Assembly: GCA_037953745.1 (NCBI GenBank)
Contig: JBAKBP010006545.1
Coordinates: 1-64,000 of the forward strand
Direction of reading: 5' to 3'
DNA length: 64,000 bases
Source: Lithodes maja
Taxonomy: Eukaryota; Arthropoda; Malacostraca; Decapoda; Lithodidae
Under the pieces are notes generated by a model. That model had not been told where the DNA came from and ran no database searches. It saw only the letters and a list, made by a program, of their open reading frames with translations. The position numbers and the translations under genes were made by a program. Shown in pieces: positions 53,679 through 63,643 of this stretch; position 1 is the stretch's first letter, and the number at the start of each line of letters is the position of its first letter.

Positions 53679-54640
53679 AAAACTTGGAGTAGAAAAGTGG
53701 CTAGTGCGAATGATAATGTGAATGTATGAGGGTCACGGGCAACAGTTAGAGTGAATGGGGGCCTGAGTTCCCAGTGAAAGTTGGAGTTCACCAAGGTTCA
53801 GTGCTGAGCCCATTACTGTTTGTTTTGTTCCTGGAGGCTCTGTCAAGGGAATTTAGGACAGGACTCCTATCGGAGTTGTTATATGCAGATGACCTAGTTC
53901 TTATCGCAGATAGTGCGCAGGAAGCAAAGGCAAAGTTCAAAAGATGGAGGGAAGGTATGGCAAATAAAGGTCTAAGAGTTAACATAGATAAAACAAAGGT
54001 CATGATTAGTGGAGTAGGGTGTGGAACTATGGAAAGAAGCGGCGACTATCCATGCACAGTATGTGGGAAGGGGGTGGGAAGTAATTCAATTCAATGTTGC
54101 GTCTGTAGTGACTGGGTACACTAGAGATGTAGTGGAGCTAGAGGACATTTGACAAGAATCATAGACTTTGAATGTGCAGTGTGCAAGGGAGATCTTGTAT
54201 TAAATGACCCGCCTGTCAGTGTTGATTTCGACAGTGTAACGCTGGAGTGTGTGAATAAGTTCTGCTACCTGGGCGATACAGTTTCCGCTGGAGGTGGCGC
54301 TGAAGCTAGCTCCATTGCTAGAGTCAGAAGTGGCTGGGGAAAGTTTAGAGAGCTGTTGCCACTCCTGACCATGAGAGTGCTCCCACCCCACCTTAAAGGG
54401 AAGGTGTATGCCTCGTGTGTTAGGAGCGCGATGACCTATGCCTCTGAGACGTGGCCGGTTAAAGCGGAGGATGTCAATAGAATGGAACGGAATGAGAAGA
54501 GAATGGTGAGATGGATGTGTGGGGTTAATCTTAGGGACAGGGTATCGAGCGAGGAATTAAGAAGGCGTCTGGGCATTAGGAGTGTCAGTGAAGTGATGTG
54601 CATGAGCCGACTTGGTTGGTTGGACACATAGTAGTTACTG

Positions 54641-55065
54641 TACATATTTTTCAATTAGCCCCTACTGTACCAGAGGGTATTACTATAAATGTAACCTCCA
54701 GTACCAAGCATTGTGGCCAAAATGGCTTCAAAGTCGAGAGAGAGCATCCTCTCACCCCGAAAGCTGGACAAGTACTGAGCCAGCTCGCCCGTGGGACCTT
54801 AGATACACTCTTGAGAAGTGTTGCCAAGGTCTCAAAGCAGTGTTTACAAGTCATGGTACCAGGTACCGCTCGGTAAAAGGACTGATTATTACTGACGGCA
54901 TCGTTCGTCGCTGGTACTGGCGAGTTACTTTTTTACTGACGGCCGATGGCCGTCGCTGGGACAGTACTGTAGATGTTAAGTATCGTATCAAGAATCAGGT
55001 GCTAAATTATTAAAGTTTCCACAAAGTGAAAAAACAAATGAAATAAATGCCATTTCCTGTTGTAG
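54641..55065. other. intron sequence, unassigned
   Basis: Contains a 92-codon frame (54598-54876) with no recognisable domain and a GACGGC-rich inverted patch at 54890-54960. Confidence 0.35.
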
Positions 55066-55349
55066 CAATCTCCGGTGAGTAAACCCGAGGGACGCACCAC
55101 AGCGACGCTGATCCCCAGTGATGGAGTGGGGCCGGAGTTGTGTCAGGTGGTCCTGGACGTCTTCAAAAGTGCAGGGGTAACTGTGGATTTTGAGGAGCAC
55201 TACCTGACCGAGCTGTACACCCGACGCTCCGAAACTCTGGAGGAGGTGGTGGAGAGCGTGAGGAGGAACGGGCTCTGTCTGAAGGGTATCTTGGCCACAC
55301 CCGACCACAGTTCCGATGGAGAACTCAAGACACTAAATATGAAACTGAG
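55066..55349 (+). pseudogene. IDH3B-like gene: N-terminal catalytic-domain exon
   Basis: The 284-nt exon has acceptor TCCTGTTGTAG and donor GAG/GTAGGT and is open throughout, starting in phase 0 and ending in phase 2. It encodes GRTTATLIPSDGVGPELCQV, VDFEEHYLTEL, RRNGLCLKGILATP and GELKTLNMKLR. The IPxDGVGPEL motif is the signature start of the isocitrate/isopropylmalate dehydrogenase fold. The spacing and KG.I.TP...GEL...M.LR pattern fit the beta subunit of mitochondrial NAD-IDH better than gamma or alpha. IDH3 oxidises isocitrate to 2-oxoglutarate in the citric acid cycle; beta is a non-catalytic, structural/regulatory subunit. Confidence 0.8.
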
Positions 55350-55403
55350 GTAGGTTACTGTACCGGCACTTAACTTGTAAATTGTGCATAAACCTTTAAC
55401 TGT

Positions 55404-55475
55404 CTTGCTGGTGTAATGATTAAGAGTGTTTGAAAAGTCTGTGTGTGGTAACCCAAGTTCGAGTCCCGGTGGATC
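55404..55475 (+). repeat. tRNA-derived SINE head
   Basis: A box-like GGTGTAATGATTAAGAGTG and B box AGTTCGAGTCC (10 of 11 consensus bases). A related A-box half is at 63398-63440. Confidence 0.55.
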
Positions 55476-55497
55476 ATATTCGGGTAGAATGTAGAGT

Positions 55498-55721
55498 TCG
55501 GGCGTACCACCAGCCTTGTTTACACTACGCGGAGCGGCGGCAGACGCTTGCCATCATGTTCCCGTCTATTTTGACTGCATTTGGATACAATAATCATAAA
55601 GCCACCCTCACCCCCTCCCTTGACATATTGTCATCATCATATACAGGTATATTGCCAGAAGGGGGCAAATAACCAAAAAAATCGACGTCAAAATAGACGT
55701 GAACTTAACCACAGCGATCGG

Positions 55722-55755
<34 letters not shown>

Positions 55756-55870
55756 GACAATGAACGGAGGAAGGAAAAACACAGATAAAACAAAAAGGTC
55801 CATGTGCCTAAAGGCATCCTCCATTCATTCGTCATTTAAACATGACGACCGTACGCCCGGAAACTACATC
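55498..55870. mobile_element. GGGCGTACC-family small DNA element
   Basis: Starts TTCGGGCGTACCACCAGCCTTG-like and ends CCGTACGCCCGGAAACTACA; interior inverted CCCGTCTATTTTGAC words; a T run at 55723-55748. Confidence 0.6.
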
Positions 55871-56888
55871 CATCCCTCATAATCTTTCATTAATTTCATT
55901 GAAGGTGTTTGGTGTTGGTGTGAAATTAATATAAATAGATTTATAAGTATGGAAAGGGATATGCCTATACGGCAGATTGACAATTTTGATAGGGATTACT
56001 GAATTGAGTGAAATTTCTAGCAACGTCCTTGAAATGGAAGTCCGCATATACCCTGTAAATTTTACCACCCTAGACAATCTGGTTTTCCCGTGGCAGTGGC
56101 CAGAAGTTGTGTGGTTGGCCTGCATAAGCACATCCTAAAGATCTGAATACTGTATATGCATATATGCTTTATAGCACCTCATTACAGTCATTACAATGTT
56201 TTTCCAAGGTCAATATGCTGTCTACAGAGTATAATAATGTAGAAGCAGATGTTGTGAAGGTATAGGGATGTTATTGCAGCCTGATTATAAAGCAGAAATA
56301 TGTGAAAGAGAAAGAGTAACAATATGCGGTGTGATAAGGATTTGTGGTGGAATGAGGAGGAGGAGGGAGGGAAAGATAAGAGTCTGTGGTGTGTGTCGTC
56401 CTCCTTCTCCTCGTACTCCGCACTACTGTACTGAGGGGTGCTTGGGCAGTTATGTATTGGAGCTGAAAGGGAGTGCACATTGTGCACATCATTGACATGT
56501 ATGTGCAACCCAGGCAGGCATGTGTAGGTGGTGTTGCAGGAGTAGTGCTTCGTCCTCCAAAGCACAACTGTTTTCCCCTTCGCGGTCCCCCACCCGTGTT
56601 CGGCCTCATTCTTTCAACTCGCCCATCTCATGGCCATCGCCGGACAGAGCAGTACATCTTTCCTCGATGTCTGCCAGGTAACTGATGTGTCTGGAAGATT
56701 CTCGGCTTGTGGAAGCTTGAGTTGCTTAGTGTCACTATGCGCCACCAAAGTATGGGGGCCGTATGCATACTGGCGCGGTTTTTGTTAGCCTGTAAAGTCT
56801 GTGTCTATGGATAGGATACTTGCAGCCTCTTATATAGGATTTTCTCGCAGTTAAGAGGTTAATGATCCAATTGCTATTAATGAAACTA
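55871..56888. other. intron sequence without recognised feature
   Basis: Several frames of 70-124 codons on both strands at 56190-56690, none resembling a known protein. 56330-56420 is purine-rich. Confidence 0.4.
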
Positions 56889-57075
56889 TAGGTCTCCCTC
56901 GATCTTCAATTGGGTTACGTTCCTGAAAATCCGATCTTAAATAGAAAATTGTACTGTATAGCAAACCCTAAAATGAATGGGGTAAATGGGGATGCATTCT
57001 CAGACCAGCCTAAACCCAAACACCTAAAACTCTTTGATAATATAAATTGGGGCATCAGATAGTGAGGGAGACCTG
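56889..57075. mobile_element. Tigger-like MITE, copy 2 (deleted)
   Basis: Same ends as 52137-52543 (TAGGTCTCCCTCGATC and AGTGAGGGAGACCTG then TA) and shares GGGTTACGTTCCTGAAAA, but lacks most of the interior. Confidence 0.7.
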
Positions 57076-57438
57076 TAATGGTATTTTTATTTTATTTACT
57101 CTAAATATGAAACTCGGTAGGCTACTGTAGTTAATGATCCAAATGCTGTTCATGAATCTAACAGTATTTTTGTATGCATGATATAGCCATTTTTTTAAGG
57201 TCATTAATTAAAATGTAAAACTTGCAAACTAAACAAACCAAAATTGGGACAAGGACAATATAAAGTCAAATTAAATTATCAAAATCGCTATGTGGAAACA
57301 ACGCTTACTAAAATCTCATTACTCATATCAGAGTTTTTAAAGTTGTTGATATCACAAATCCTCCATGCGGACAATATTGAGAACATTATTCCGAGTCTGT
57401 TGGGTTGGTGATGATATGAATATATTCTTATTTCCCAG

Positions 57439-57732
57439 AGATGAGTTGGACCTGTATGCCAATGTGGTCCACGTGAAATCCCTCCAAGGCCTCAACGTGC
57501 GACACAAGAACGTCGACATAGTGGTGATCCGCGAGCAAACCGAGGGAGAATATTAGGCCCTGGAACACGAGAGTGTCACAGGGGTGGTGGAATGCTTGAA
57601 GATTACGACCCGGGATAAGTGCCGCCGTATCGCCAAGTTCGCCTTCGACTACGCCACCAAACACGGCCGCAAGAAGATCACCGCCGTATCATGAAGCTCG
57701 GCGATGGGCTGTTTCTTCGACAGTGTGAAGAG
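57439..57732 (+). pseudogene. IDH3B-like gene: broken central exon
   Basis: Acceptor TTATTTCCCAG, donor GAG/GTGAGT. It joins the previous exon in phase (..MKL-RDELDLYANVVHVKSL) and reads VRHKNVDIVVIREQTEGEY, then TAG at 57554-57556 where the family has Ser, then ALEHESVTGVVECLKI and IAKFAFDYATKHGRKK. At 57688/57689 the conserved HKANI segment before MKLGDGLFLRQCEE is missing: 13 nt are absent, and adding 13 nt gives an exon of 307 nt that ends in phase 0. One nonsense change plus a frameshift deletion mean this copy cannot make the subunit. Introns are kept, so it arose by DNA duplication or decay, not retroposition. Confidence 0.8.
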
Positions 57733-57750
57733 GTGAGTTGTTATTTTTCT

Positions 57751-58008
57751 TGTTCCTCAGGTTGTCTGACTGAACAGCCCCAAGGTCCCGAGCAAGGCCA
57801 AGGACATAACTGAGCGCCCCCACAGAACCCTCCCTGCTTTACCACTAAGAATGTCCAGGTGACCGAAGCCGCTCCCAGGCCAGGAGCTGAGGAAGGTGCG
57901 GAAACGCCTGGGACACCGAAGCCCCACCCAAGGCCCTGTGCCCCATAACAATTATGAAGGGAAAGTTGAGGGTCAAAGGAAAAATGTGATGCTTTGGCTC
58001 CCAGTCTT
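57751..58008 (-). mobile_element. (CAA)n-tailed retroposon, truncated
   Basis: Reverse orientation; matches 53285-53530 on the complement. It lies immediately after the donor of the exon at 57439-57732. Confidence 0.75.
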
Positions 58009-58014
58009 GGTCTT

Positions 58015-58087
58015 AAATTCATGCTTTATCTGCGCATATTCTTCCAGAGCTAATGTGGAAGGATACGCGCAGATAAAACATGAATTT
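58015..58087. ncRNA. 32-bp-arm hairpin, miRNA-like or tiny palindrome
   Basis: Arm 1 (58015-58046, starts AAATTCATGCTTTATCTGCG) is the complement of arm 2 (58056-58087) apart from three mismatches, each of which would be a G-U or A-C type pair. The loop is 9 nt (GAGCTAATG). The shape is that of a short precursor hairpin or a young palindromic insertion. Arm 2 also lies in a short acceptor/donor-bounded frame (ANVEGYAQIKHEFEEV) with faint similarity to the IDH3B region YPKIKFE, so an exon remnant cannot be excluded. RNA function is not shown. Confidence 0.3.
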
Positions 58088-58435
58088 GAAGAGGTCAGTA
58101 AAGCACTCTAGGTTACATGTTAAGGGGAGGTTTTTAGTTTGCTCCCTAGACCTCCATCAAATTATAATGTAAAACTTGCAAAATAAACAAACCAAAACGT
58201 ATACAAACACAGTAAAAAGACAAAACAACGAATCAAAATCGCTATGTGGAAACAACTCTTAAGTAAAATAATTATTTATAAATAAAAGAACACAACTTTA
58301 AAAAACTACAGATTCTGTATAGGTATAGTTTTCAAACTGTATATCTACTTTAAACATCGAATTCAGCAAAATAATCATTGACAACTGTATGATGCAGATA
58401 GTTTCCAATCATTGCATTCTTCATAGTACAGTACT

Positions 58436-59386
58436 GTAGATACCTTACATGAATGATCAGTAAATTGGCAGATGAAGTTTAACATTGACAAATGCAAGGT
58501 ATTAAAGATAGGGAAGATGCAAACAAATGTTAAATATAAACTAGCTAATTTAGAATTAGAAAATTCAGACTGCGAGAAAGATCTAGGTGTGTTTGTTAGC
58601 AATGATTTGAAGCCTAGAAAACAGTGTATAAGCGTTCGTAATAAGGCAAACAGGATTCTCGGGTTCATCTCTAGGAGTGTGAGTAACAGAACTGCTGATG
58701 TTATCTTAAAACTTTACTTGTCATTAGTGAGACCCCATATGGATTATGCTGTCCAATTTTGGTGTCCTTATTACAGAATGGACATAGATTCATTGGAGAG
58801 AGTACAGCGTAGAATGACAAAAATGATCCATTATATTAGAAATCTTCCGTATGAAGAAAGGTTGAAGAAATTAGGTTTACATTCGTTAGAGAGACGCAGA
58901 GTTAGAGGGGATATGATAAGAGGTGTTCAAGTGGGTTAGTGGGATTAACAAAGGGGACATGACAAATGTACTAAAGCTCAGTGATAGCGAAAGAACTCGT
59001 ACCAATGGTTTCAAATTAGATAAATTTAGTTTCAGAAAAGATATAGGCAAATATTGGTTTGGTAACAGAGTTGTAGATGGGTGGAATGGACTACCAAGTG
59101 CTATAATGGGATCAAAAACGGTAGGAAGCTTTAAAATAAAATTGGATAAGCATATGGACGAGAAGGGTTGGGTGTGAAGGGGGATCAGCCGGGTTGGGCC
59201 AATCAGCGCTCTGCAGACCCCCGTAATCCTGCGCTAATCTCTAACCGTTTGGTAAGATGATCCTCAGGGTATTAGAGTGTTGAGCCTATAATTGGGCTTT
59301 GTAATTGGGGTTGTGTGGGACAGGGATCTGCCTTGGTTAGGCCAATTGGCTTTCTGCAGACTCCCATTTCTTATGTTCTTATGTTC
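58436..59386 (+). pseudogene. LINE-A copy, 5' truncated
   Basis: Begins at LHEWSVNWQMKFNIDKC with continuous frame to about 58918, where one extra A (in ATGATAAGAGG) shifts the frame; the rest, FKWVSGINKGDMTNVLKLSD to KLDKHMDEKGWV, continues at 58923-59177. The 3' untranslated region and TTCTTATG tail end near 59386. Very similar to the copies at 14647-15105 and 48232-49067. Confidence 0.9.
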
Positions 59387-59393
59387 TTTAAAG

Positions 59394-59580
59394 CCTTTGT
59401 TACCCATCAGAGGTATTTAGAAACCTTTAGTTTAGTTACTTCAACCTCTGCAGTTAGTTGTCTTTGAGTTAGCTGTGGGCAGAAAACTAATTTTGGAGAG
59501 GTAATTATAAGAGTGAGAGAACTCTATTTCTTATTGCTAATCTGACAACCTCTGCGTCATATGTGCGTGAAAGGGTTAAT
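59394..59580 (+). repeat. dispersed repeat, copy 2
   Basis: Matches 42672-42860 nearly base for base; ends GAAAGGGTTAA. Confidence 0.75.
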
Positions 59581-59603
59581 AATAAACCTTTTCTCCACCC
59601 CAG

Positions 59604-59648
59604 ACTAGTGGCCACAAGGTAACCTCGGGCTGCATGGTGAGCTTTGTG
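59604..59648 (+). pseudogene. partial duplicate of the following exon's start
   Basis: ACTAGTGGCCACAAGGTAAC and onward to GAGCTTTGTG repeats the first 45 nt of the exon at 59727 with its acceptor (CCACCCCAG), then runs into (TG)n. No stop codon arises but the exon is incomplete. Confidence 0.6.
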
Positions 59649-59726
59649 TGTGTGTGTATATAAGTATTTACAAACTGGTAGCCACTAATATTAATAATGA
59701 ACCTTTTCCCCCCCCCCCCCCATCAG

Positions 59727-59918
59727 ACTACTGACCACAAGGTAGCCTCGGGCCGCATGGTGAGCTTTGTGGACGGTGTTAACCAGATGATCGTGGAGGT
59801 GCGAGTTACCAAGGAGTGTCTGTTTACATTGTTCAAGACCAGTCCGGCTCTGGCTACACGGCTGGCGGTACTACATATGGCGGCTGTACATGACCGCGAC
59901 CATGATCTCACGCGCAAG
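59727..59918 (+). CDS. internal exon, unknown protein (64 codons)
   Basis: A 192-nt exon, phase 0 at both ends, bounded by CCCCATCAG and AAG/GTAAAA. It reads TTDHKVASGRMVSFVDGVNQ, then MIVEVRVTKECLFTLF, and ends DRDHDLTRK, without stops. It does not match any part of IDH3 that I know. The acceptor tract is a C run. A possible next exon in the same phase starts at 61551 (acceptor TTTTTTTCAG, reading TNQEQALFKLKNMWKSET). I cannot name the gene. Confidence 0.5.
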
Positions 59919-59961
59919 GTAAAACTCATTGTGTTCTTTTATTTATAAATTATTGTTATAC

Positions 59962-60171
59962 TTAACCTCTGAAGTGCGCATGGGGGTAATTGGAAACGTC
60001 CCCCTTGTGCTGACGTATTTGAGGTGTTTCCGTCACTAAAATATTCATTGTGCCATTAACCTGGGAACTGCGGGAAGACTCTTTAGAGTTCGGCCGGCGG
60101 ACTGCGGGAAGACTCTCTGGAGTAAGTAAAACTAAAAATCAACTTTTTACATCGAAAATTTTTTTTTTTTT

Positions 60172-60205
<34 letters not shown>

Positions 60206-60886
60206 GCCCCTGGGCCATGCAAAATCTCAGTCCTCTACCTCCCCTCCTTCCCCACTTTCCTCCTATTCCTCAGTTATCACCTATTTTCCCTATTATTCCC
60301 TTATTCTGAGGTATATTTTCGTGCTAACATTAGCGAGTTGCAAGCAGGGTGTTGTCATCACTGATGGCCATCGAGTGCAAGAGAGAGAGAGAGAGTATCG
60401 ATCGACTGTGTCTCAGTGGCCTTGGGGGAAATTGGCGGGAAAGGAGTTTGCCTCACCCATAGATTATACAACTCGCGGGCTATATCTCCGATTTTGACCA
60501 TCCAAACGCTGTTTTCACTCGTTTTATTGTTGTTTCAGGTTAATACCTTTATAATCAACCCATAATAGGCGCATATGGATAATTATTAATGCTATTAATG
60601 GTACAATGAATATTTTAGTGACGAAAAACCTCAAATACGTCAGCACAGGGGGACGTTTTCATTTACCCCCGTGCGCACTTCAGAGGTTAATAGCATTAAT
60701 ACTTATCCATATGCGCCTATTATGGGTTGATTATAAAGGTATTAACCTGAAACAACAATAAAACGAGTGAAAACAGCGTTTGGATGGTCAAAATCGGAGA
60801 TATAGCCCGCGAGTTGTATAATGTATGGGTGAGGCAAGCTACTTTCCCGCCAATTTCCCCCAAGGCCACTGAGACACAGTCGATCG

Positions 60887-60921
<35 letters not shown>

Positions 60922-61203
60922 CTCGCTTGCCATCAGTGATGACAACACCCTGCTTGCAACTCGCTAATGTTAGCACGAAAATATACCTCAGAATAAGGGA
61001 ATAACAGGGAAAATAGGTGATAACTGAAGGAGAGGAGGAAAGTGGGGAAGGAGGGGAGGTAGAGGACTGAGATTTTGCATGGCCCAGGGGCAAAAAAAAA
61101 ATTCGATGTCAAAAGTTGATTTTTTTTTCTCAATCACTCATAAGAGTCTCCCCGCAGTCCGCCGGGGGAACTCTTAAGAGTCTCCCCGCAGTTCCCGGGT
61201 TAA
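59962..61203 (+). mobile_element. TTAA MITE family A, outer copy interrupted by itself
   Basis: Outer copy from TTAA 59962-59965 (CCTCTGAAGTGCGC end) to TTAA 61200-61203 (TTCCCGGG end). It is split at its own internal TTAA by the inner copy at 60056-60690. Without the inner copy it is about 611 bp and matches the copies at 1-526 and 7848-8468. Confidence 0.85.
60056..60690 (-). mobile_element. TTAA MITE family A, inner copy
   Basis: Begins TTAACCTGGGAACTGCGGG (60056) and ends CACTTCAGAGGTTAA (60690). It is opposite in orientation to the outer copy and carries the TTAA duplication. The target CCATTAATAGC is intact in the copies at 7848-8468 and in this copy itself. Confidence 0.9.
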
Positions 61204-61604
61204 GCATTGTTTCCACATAGCGAATTTGATTACTGTAGTTAGTTTGTCTTTTTACTGTGTTTGTATAGGTTTTTATTTTTTTATTTTGCAAGTTTTTCAT
61301 TATAATTTCACAGTTAACCCTCTCGCTATCCTGTGGACGCGGGGGTTGCCGATTAGCAATCAGAAATAGAGTTCTCTTAACCTTATAATTACCTCTCCAA
61401 GATTAGTTTTCTAGCCACAGCTAACTATATATCCTTCCTAAGCTACTTAAAATCGTCTAAATGTAGCCGAAATTAAATACTAAAGATGTTACCAGTACAG
61501 AAGGGGTTAACATGCAAGCTTGGGTATTTCTTCACGCCTTTTTTTTTCAGACTAATCAGGAGCAGGCCCTGTTCAAATTAAAAAATATGTGGAAATCTGA
61601 AACC
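61204..61604. other. repeat pieces and possible exon
   Basis: 61345-61425 is an inverted part of the repeat at 59394-59580; 61440-61515 is a family C end (GTACAGAAGGGGTTAA). A candidate short exon starts at 61551. Confidence 0.4.
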
Positions 61605-62680
61605 TTTTTTACCTTGGTTCAGTGCCCCATGGAACAGTGCTAGCGCCCCTTCTGTTCCTCATACTAATTTGCGACATAGATACCAACACCAGACACAGTA
61701 CGGTGTCGTCTTTTGCTGATGACACAAAATTAAGCAAGATAGTAAACACACAAGAGGACACGGGCCGACTGCAGGAAGACATGAATGTAGTGTTCCAGTG
61801 GACCAGGGAAAACAACATGCAATTCAATGTGGAAAAATTCCAATTAATACGGTACGGAGATAATAATGGTGTTAAAGAAATTACAAATTACTTAACAGAA
61901 TCTAACCACATAATAGAACGGAAAGACAGTGTGAAAGACCTTGGGGTATTAATGTCTGAAAATATGGGTTTCAAAGTACATAACCAGGTCAAAGTGGCGG
62001 CTGCAAAACGTCTAACGGGTTGGATTCTGCGTACTTTTAAAACACGCAGTGAATTGCCTATGATAACATTCTTCAAATCTCTAGTGCTACCGCGGCTTGA
62101 ATACTGTAGCGTATTAACATCCCCATACAAAGCAGGTGAAATAAATGACGTAGAGAGTGTACAAAGAAATTTCACTTCGCATATAAGTTCGATAAAACAT
62201 TTACACTATTGGGAGCGTTTAAGAGCACTGAATCTGTACTCACTGGAACGTAGAAGAGAACGTTACCTAATAATATACACGTGGAAAATCGCAGAGGGTT
62301 TAGTACCAAACCTACATACTCCGATAGTCATGAAATTCAGTGAAGGAGAGGCTGGGAATGCGAAATCCCCCGGATGAATAACAGGGGTGCTATGGGCTCT
62401 CTGCGAGAGGGCTGGTTATCACACAGAGGCCCACGTCTCTTCAACAAACTCCCACGGCGAGTAAGAGACATGAGGGACATCTCGTTAGACAACTTCCAAG
62501 AGAGCCCTAGATGTCGAACTGCAAAATGTGCCAGACGAGCCCATCCTCGCAAGGGAGCGAGCTGTCGCTTCAAACAGTCTACTGCACCAAATCACCACCC
62601 ATAACGAGGGGTGTCGCGCTCCTTGGTGCCGCTAGAAGAGTGGCGAACACATCAAAAGGTATCAAAAGGTAAAGGTATTT
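61605..62680 (+). pseudogene. LINE-B (CR1-like) 3' part
   Basis: The frame from 61622 reads PHGTVLAPLLFLILICDID, SSFADDTKLSKIV (catalytic FADD), VFQWTRENNMQFNVEKF, DLGVLMSENMGFK, KRLTGWILRTFKTR, YWERLRALNLYSLERRRERY. A frameshift at about 62370 moves it to RGAMGSLREGWLSHRGPRLF, NKLPRRVRDM and a stop at 62604. A short tail with TATCAAAAGG repeats ends near 62680. 5' truncated. Fragments of relatives: 17860-18428 and 28558-28935. Confidence 0.85.
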
Positions 62681-62780
62681 CTCCTGGACGACCTAGATGT
62701 GTGTGATTCTATGTTTTGTTTTGTTTTTCTGATGTGTTGTGATGTCCTTGTTTGGGCTCTGTCTCGAGTCGGCCATCCCC
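62681..62780 (+). mobile_element. fragment of GATA-tailed retroposon type 2
   Basis: TCTCCTGGACGACCTAGATG through GCTCTGTCTCGAGTCGGCC matches the middle of 26692-26925. Confidence 0.65.
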
Positions 62781-62995
62781 TTAACCCCTTCTGTACCAGT
62801 GACATCCTTTTCATTCTATTCTGGCAACTATTAGACAATTTTATTAAGTTTAGAAAGGGTAACCAGCAATTAAGAAGCTTCGAACTATCTCACTTAACCC
62901 TTTGTTCTACCACAGATCCTTCTTAAACTGCACAAAATCGTCTAAATATGCTAGAATATAACTAAAAAGACATCTCGGTAAAGAAGGGGGTTTAA
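62781..62995. mobile_element. TTAA MITE family C, complete copy
   Basis: Starts TTAACCCCTTCTGTACCAG (62781) and ends GGTAAAGAAGGGGGTTTAA (62995), imperfect inverted ends of about 24 bp. The next inner segments (AGACAATTTTATTAAGTTTAG; CTTAAACTGCACAAAATCGTC) are also inverted, so the whole can fold. Confidence 0.75.
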
Positions 62996-63087
62996 AAAAA
63001 AATGTTTGACAGTGTTGGCTTGATCCGCCAACCATTTGATCAGCAGCCGACGCTTTACTGTCTATGCCACGATATTTAGCCGAATTA

Positions 63088-63304
63088 CTATAGTCTATTT
63101 GCTGTAAGTAGGCAAGAAATCATGACCTCTAACCTCGGTAACTCAAAGACTATTAGAGTTATCGAGATAATATTTCTACCATTCGGGAAGAGTCAGTCAA
63201 GGAATAGATGTGGAAATTTACAGCCAATTTGCTCTAGCTCTTTTTGAGTTACAGAGGTTAGAAGTCATGATTTCTCGCCCTACTTACAGCGAATAGACTA
63301 TAGC
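63088..63304. mobile_element. inverted-repeat (foldback) element
   Basis: TATAGTCTATTTGCTGTAAG at 63089 is mirrored by CTTACAGCGAATAGACTATA near 63303; arms of about 60 bp continue through AAATCATGACCTCTAACCTC. Spacer about 90 bp. Confidence 0.75.
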
Positions 63305-63397
63305 TAAAATACGATCGTAGTACATTTATATGCATAAAAACACATAAATCAAACCCTACTTTCTATTGATCAGAAACTTAAATTAGAATTTTAACCG

Positions 63398-63440
63398 TCT
63401 TGGTGGTGTAATGGTTAAGGTGTCTAATTGAACGTTATGA
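63398..63440 (+). repeat. tRNA-like A-box half of a SINE
   Basis: CCGTCTTGGTGGTGTAATGG resembles the start of the SINE head at 55404; the B box is missing. Confidence 0.4.
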
Positions 63441-63643
63441 CCCTAGATGGAGAAAGAGGTGACCGAGGACTCTGACACCTTCTCCTCTCCTATTACTCTG
63501 CATGAATTTTTGGTGGGATGTACAGTAACTTTGTGTGTTTGCGTATTTTGTCTAGATCTGGCTTGTATTGTTGAATTGTATGAGAATTTCTTTCTTATAG
63601 ATAGCTCACAGTAAATGCACTACGATACATTTGCCCACATAAG

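Larger units (their letters stand above)
52545..54640 (+). pseudogene. LINE-D reverse transcriptase, split by a DNA transposon
   Basis: 52545-52637 encodes FVDLEKGFDQVPREVMQWAM and ends RKL; 53687 resumes with GVEKWLV. After frameshifts the main frame (53774-54124) has VGVHQGSVLSPLLFVLF, LLYADDLVLIADS and GLRVNIDKTKVMISG. Then comes a PHD-like zinc motif, CTVCGKGVG with CCVCSDWVH, broken by a TAG at 54122-54124 where the family has a Lys codon, followed by RCSG. The C-terminal part (54149-54631) reads LECVNKFCYLGDTVSAGGG and MVRWMCGVNLRDRVSSEELR. Non-functional. Confidence 0.85.

Noticed and set aside
58040..58092. An IDH3B exon reading ANVEGYAQIKHEFEEV
   Set aside because: Similarity to the expected segment is faint and the same bases are explained by the hairpin arm.
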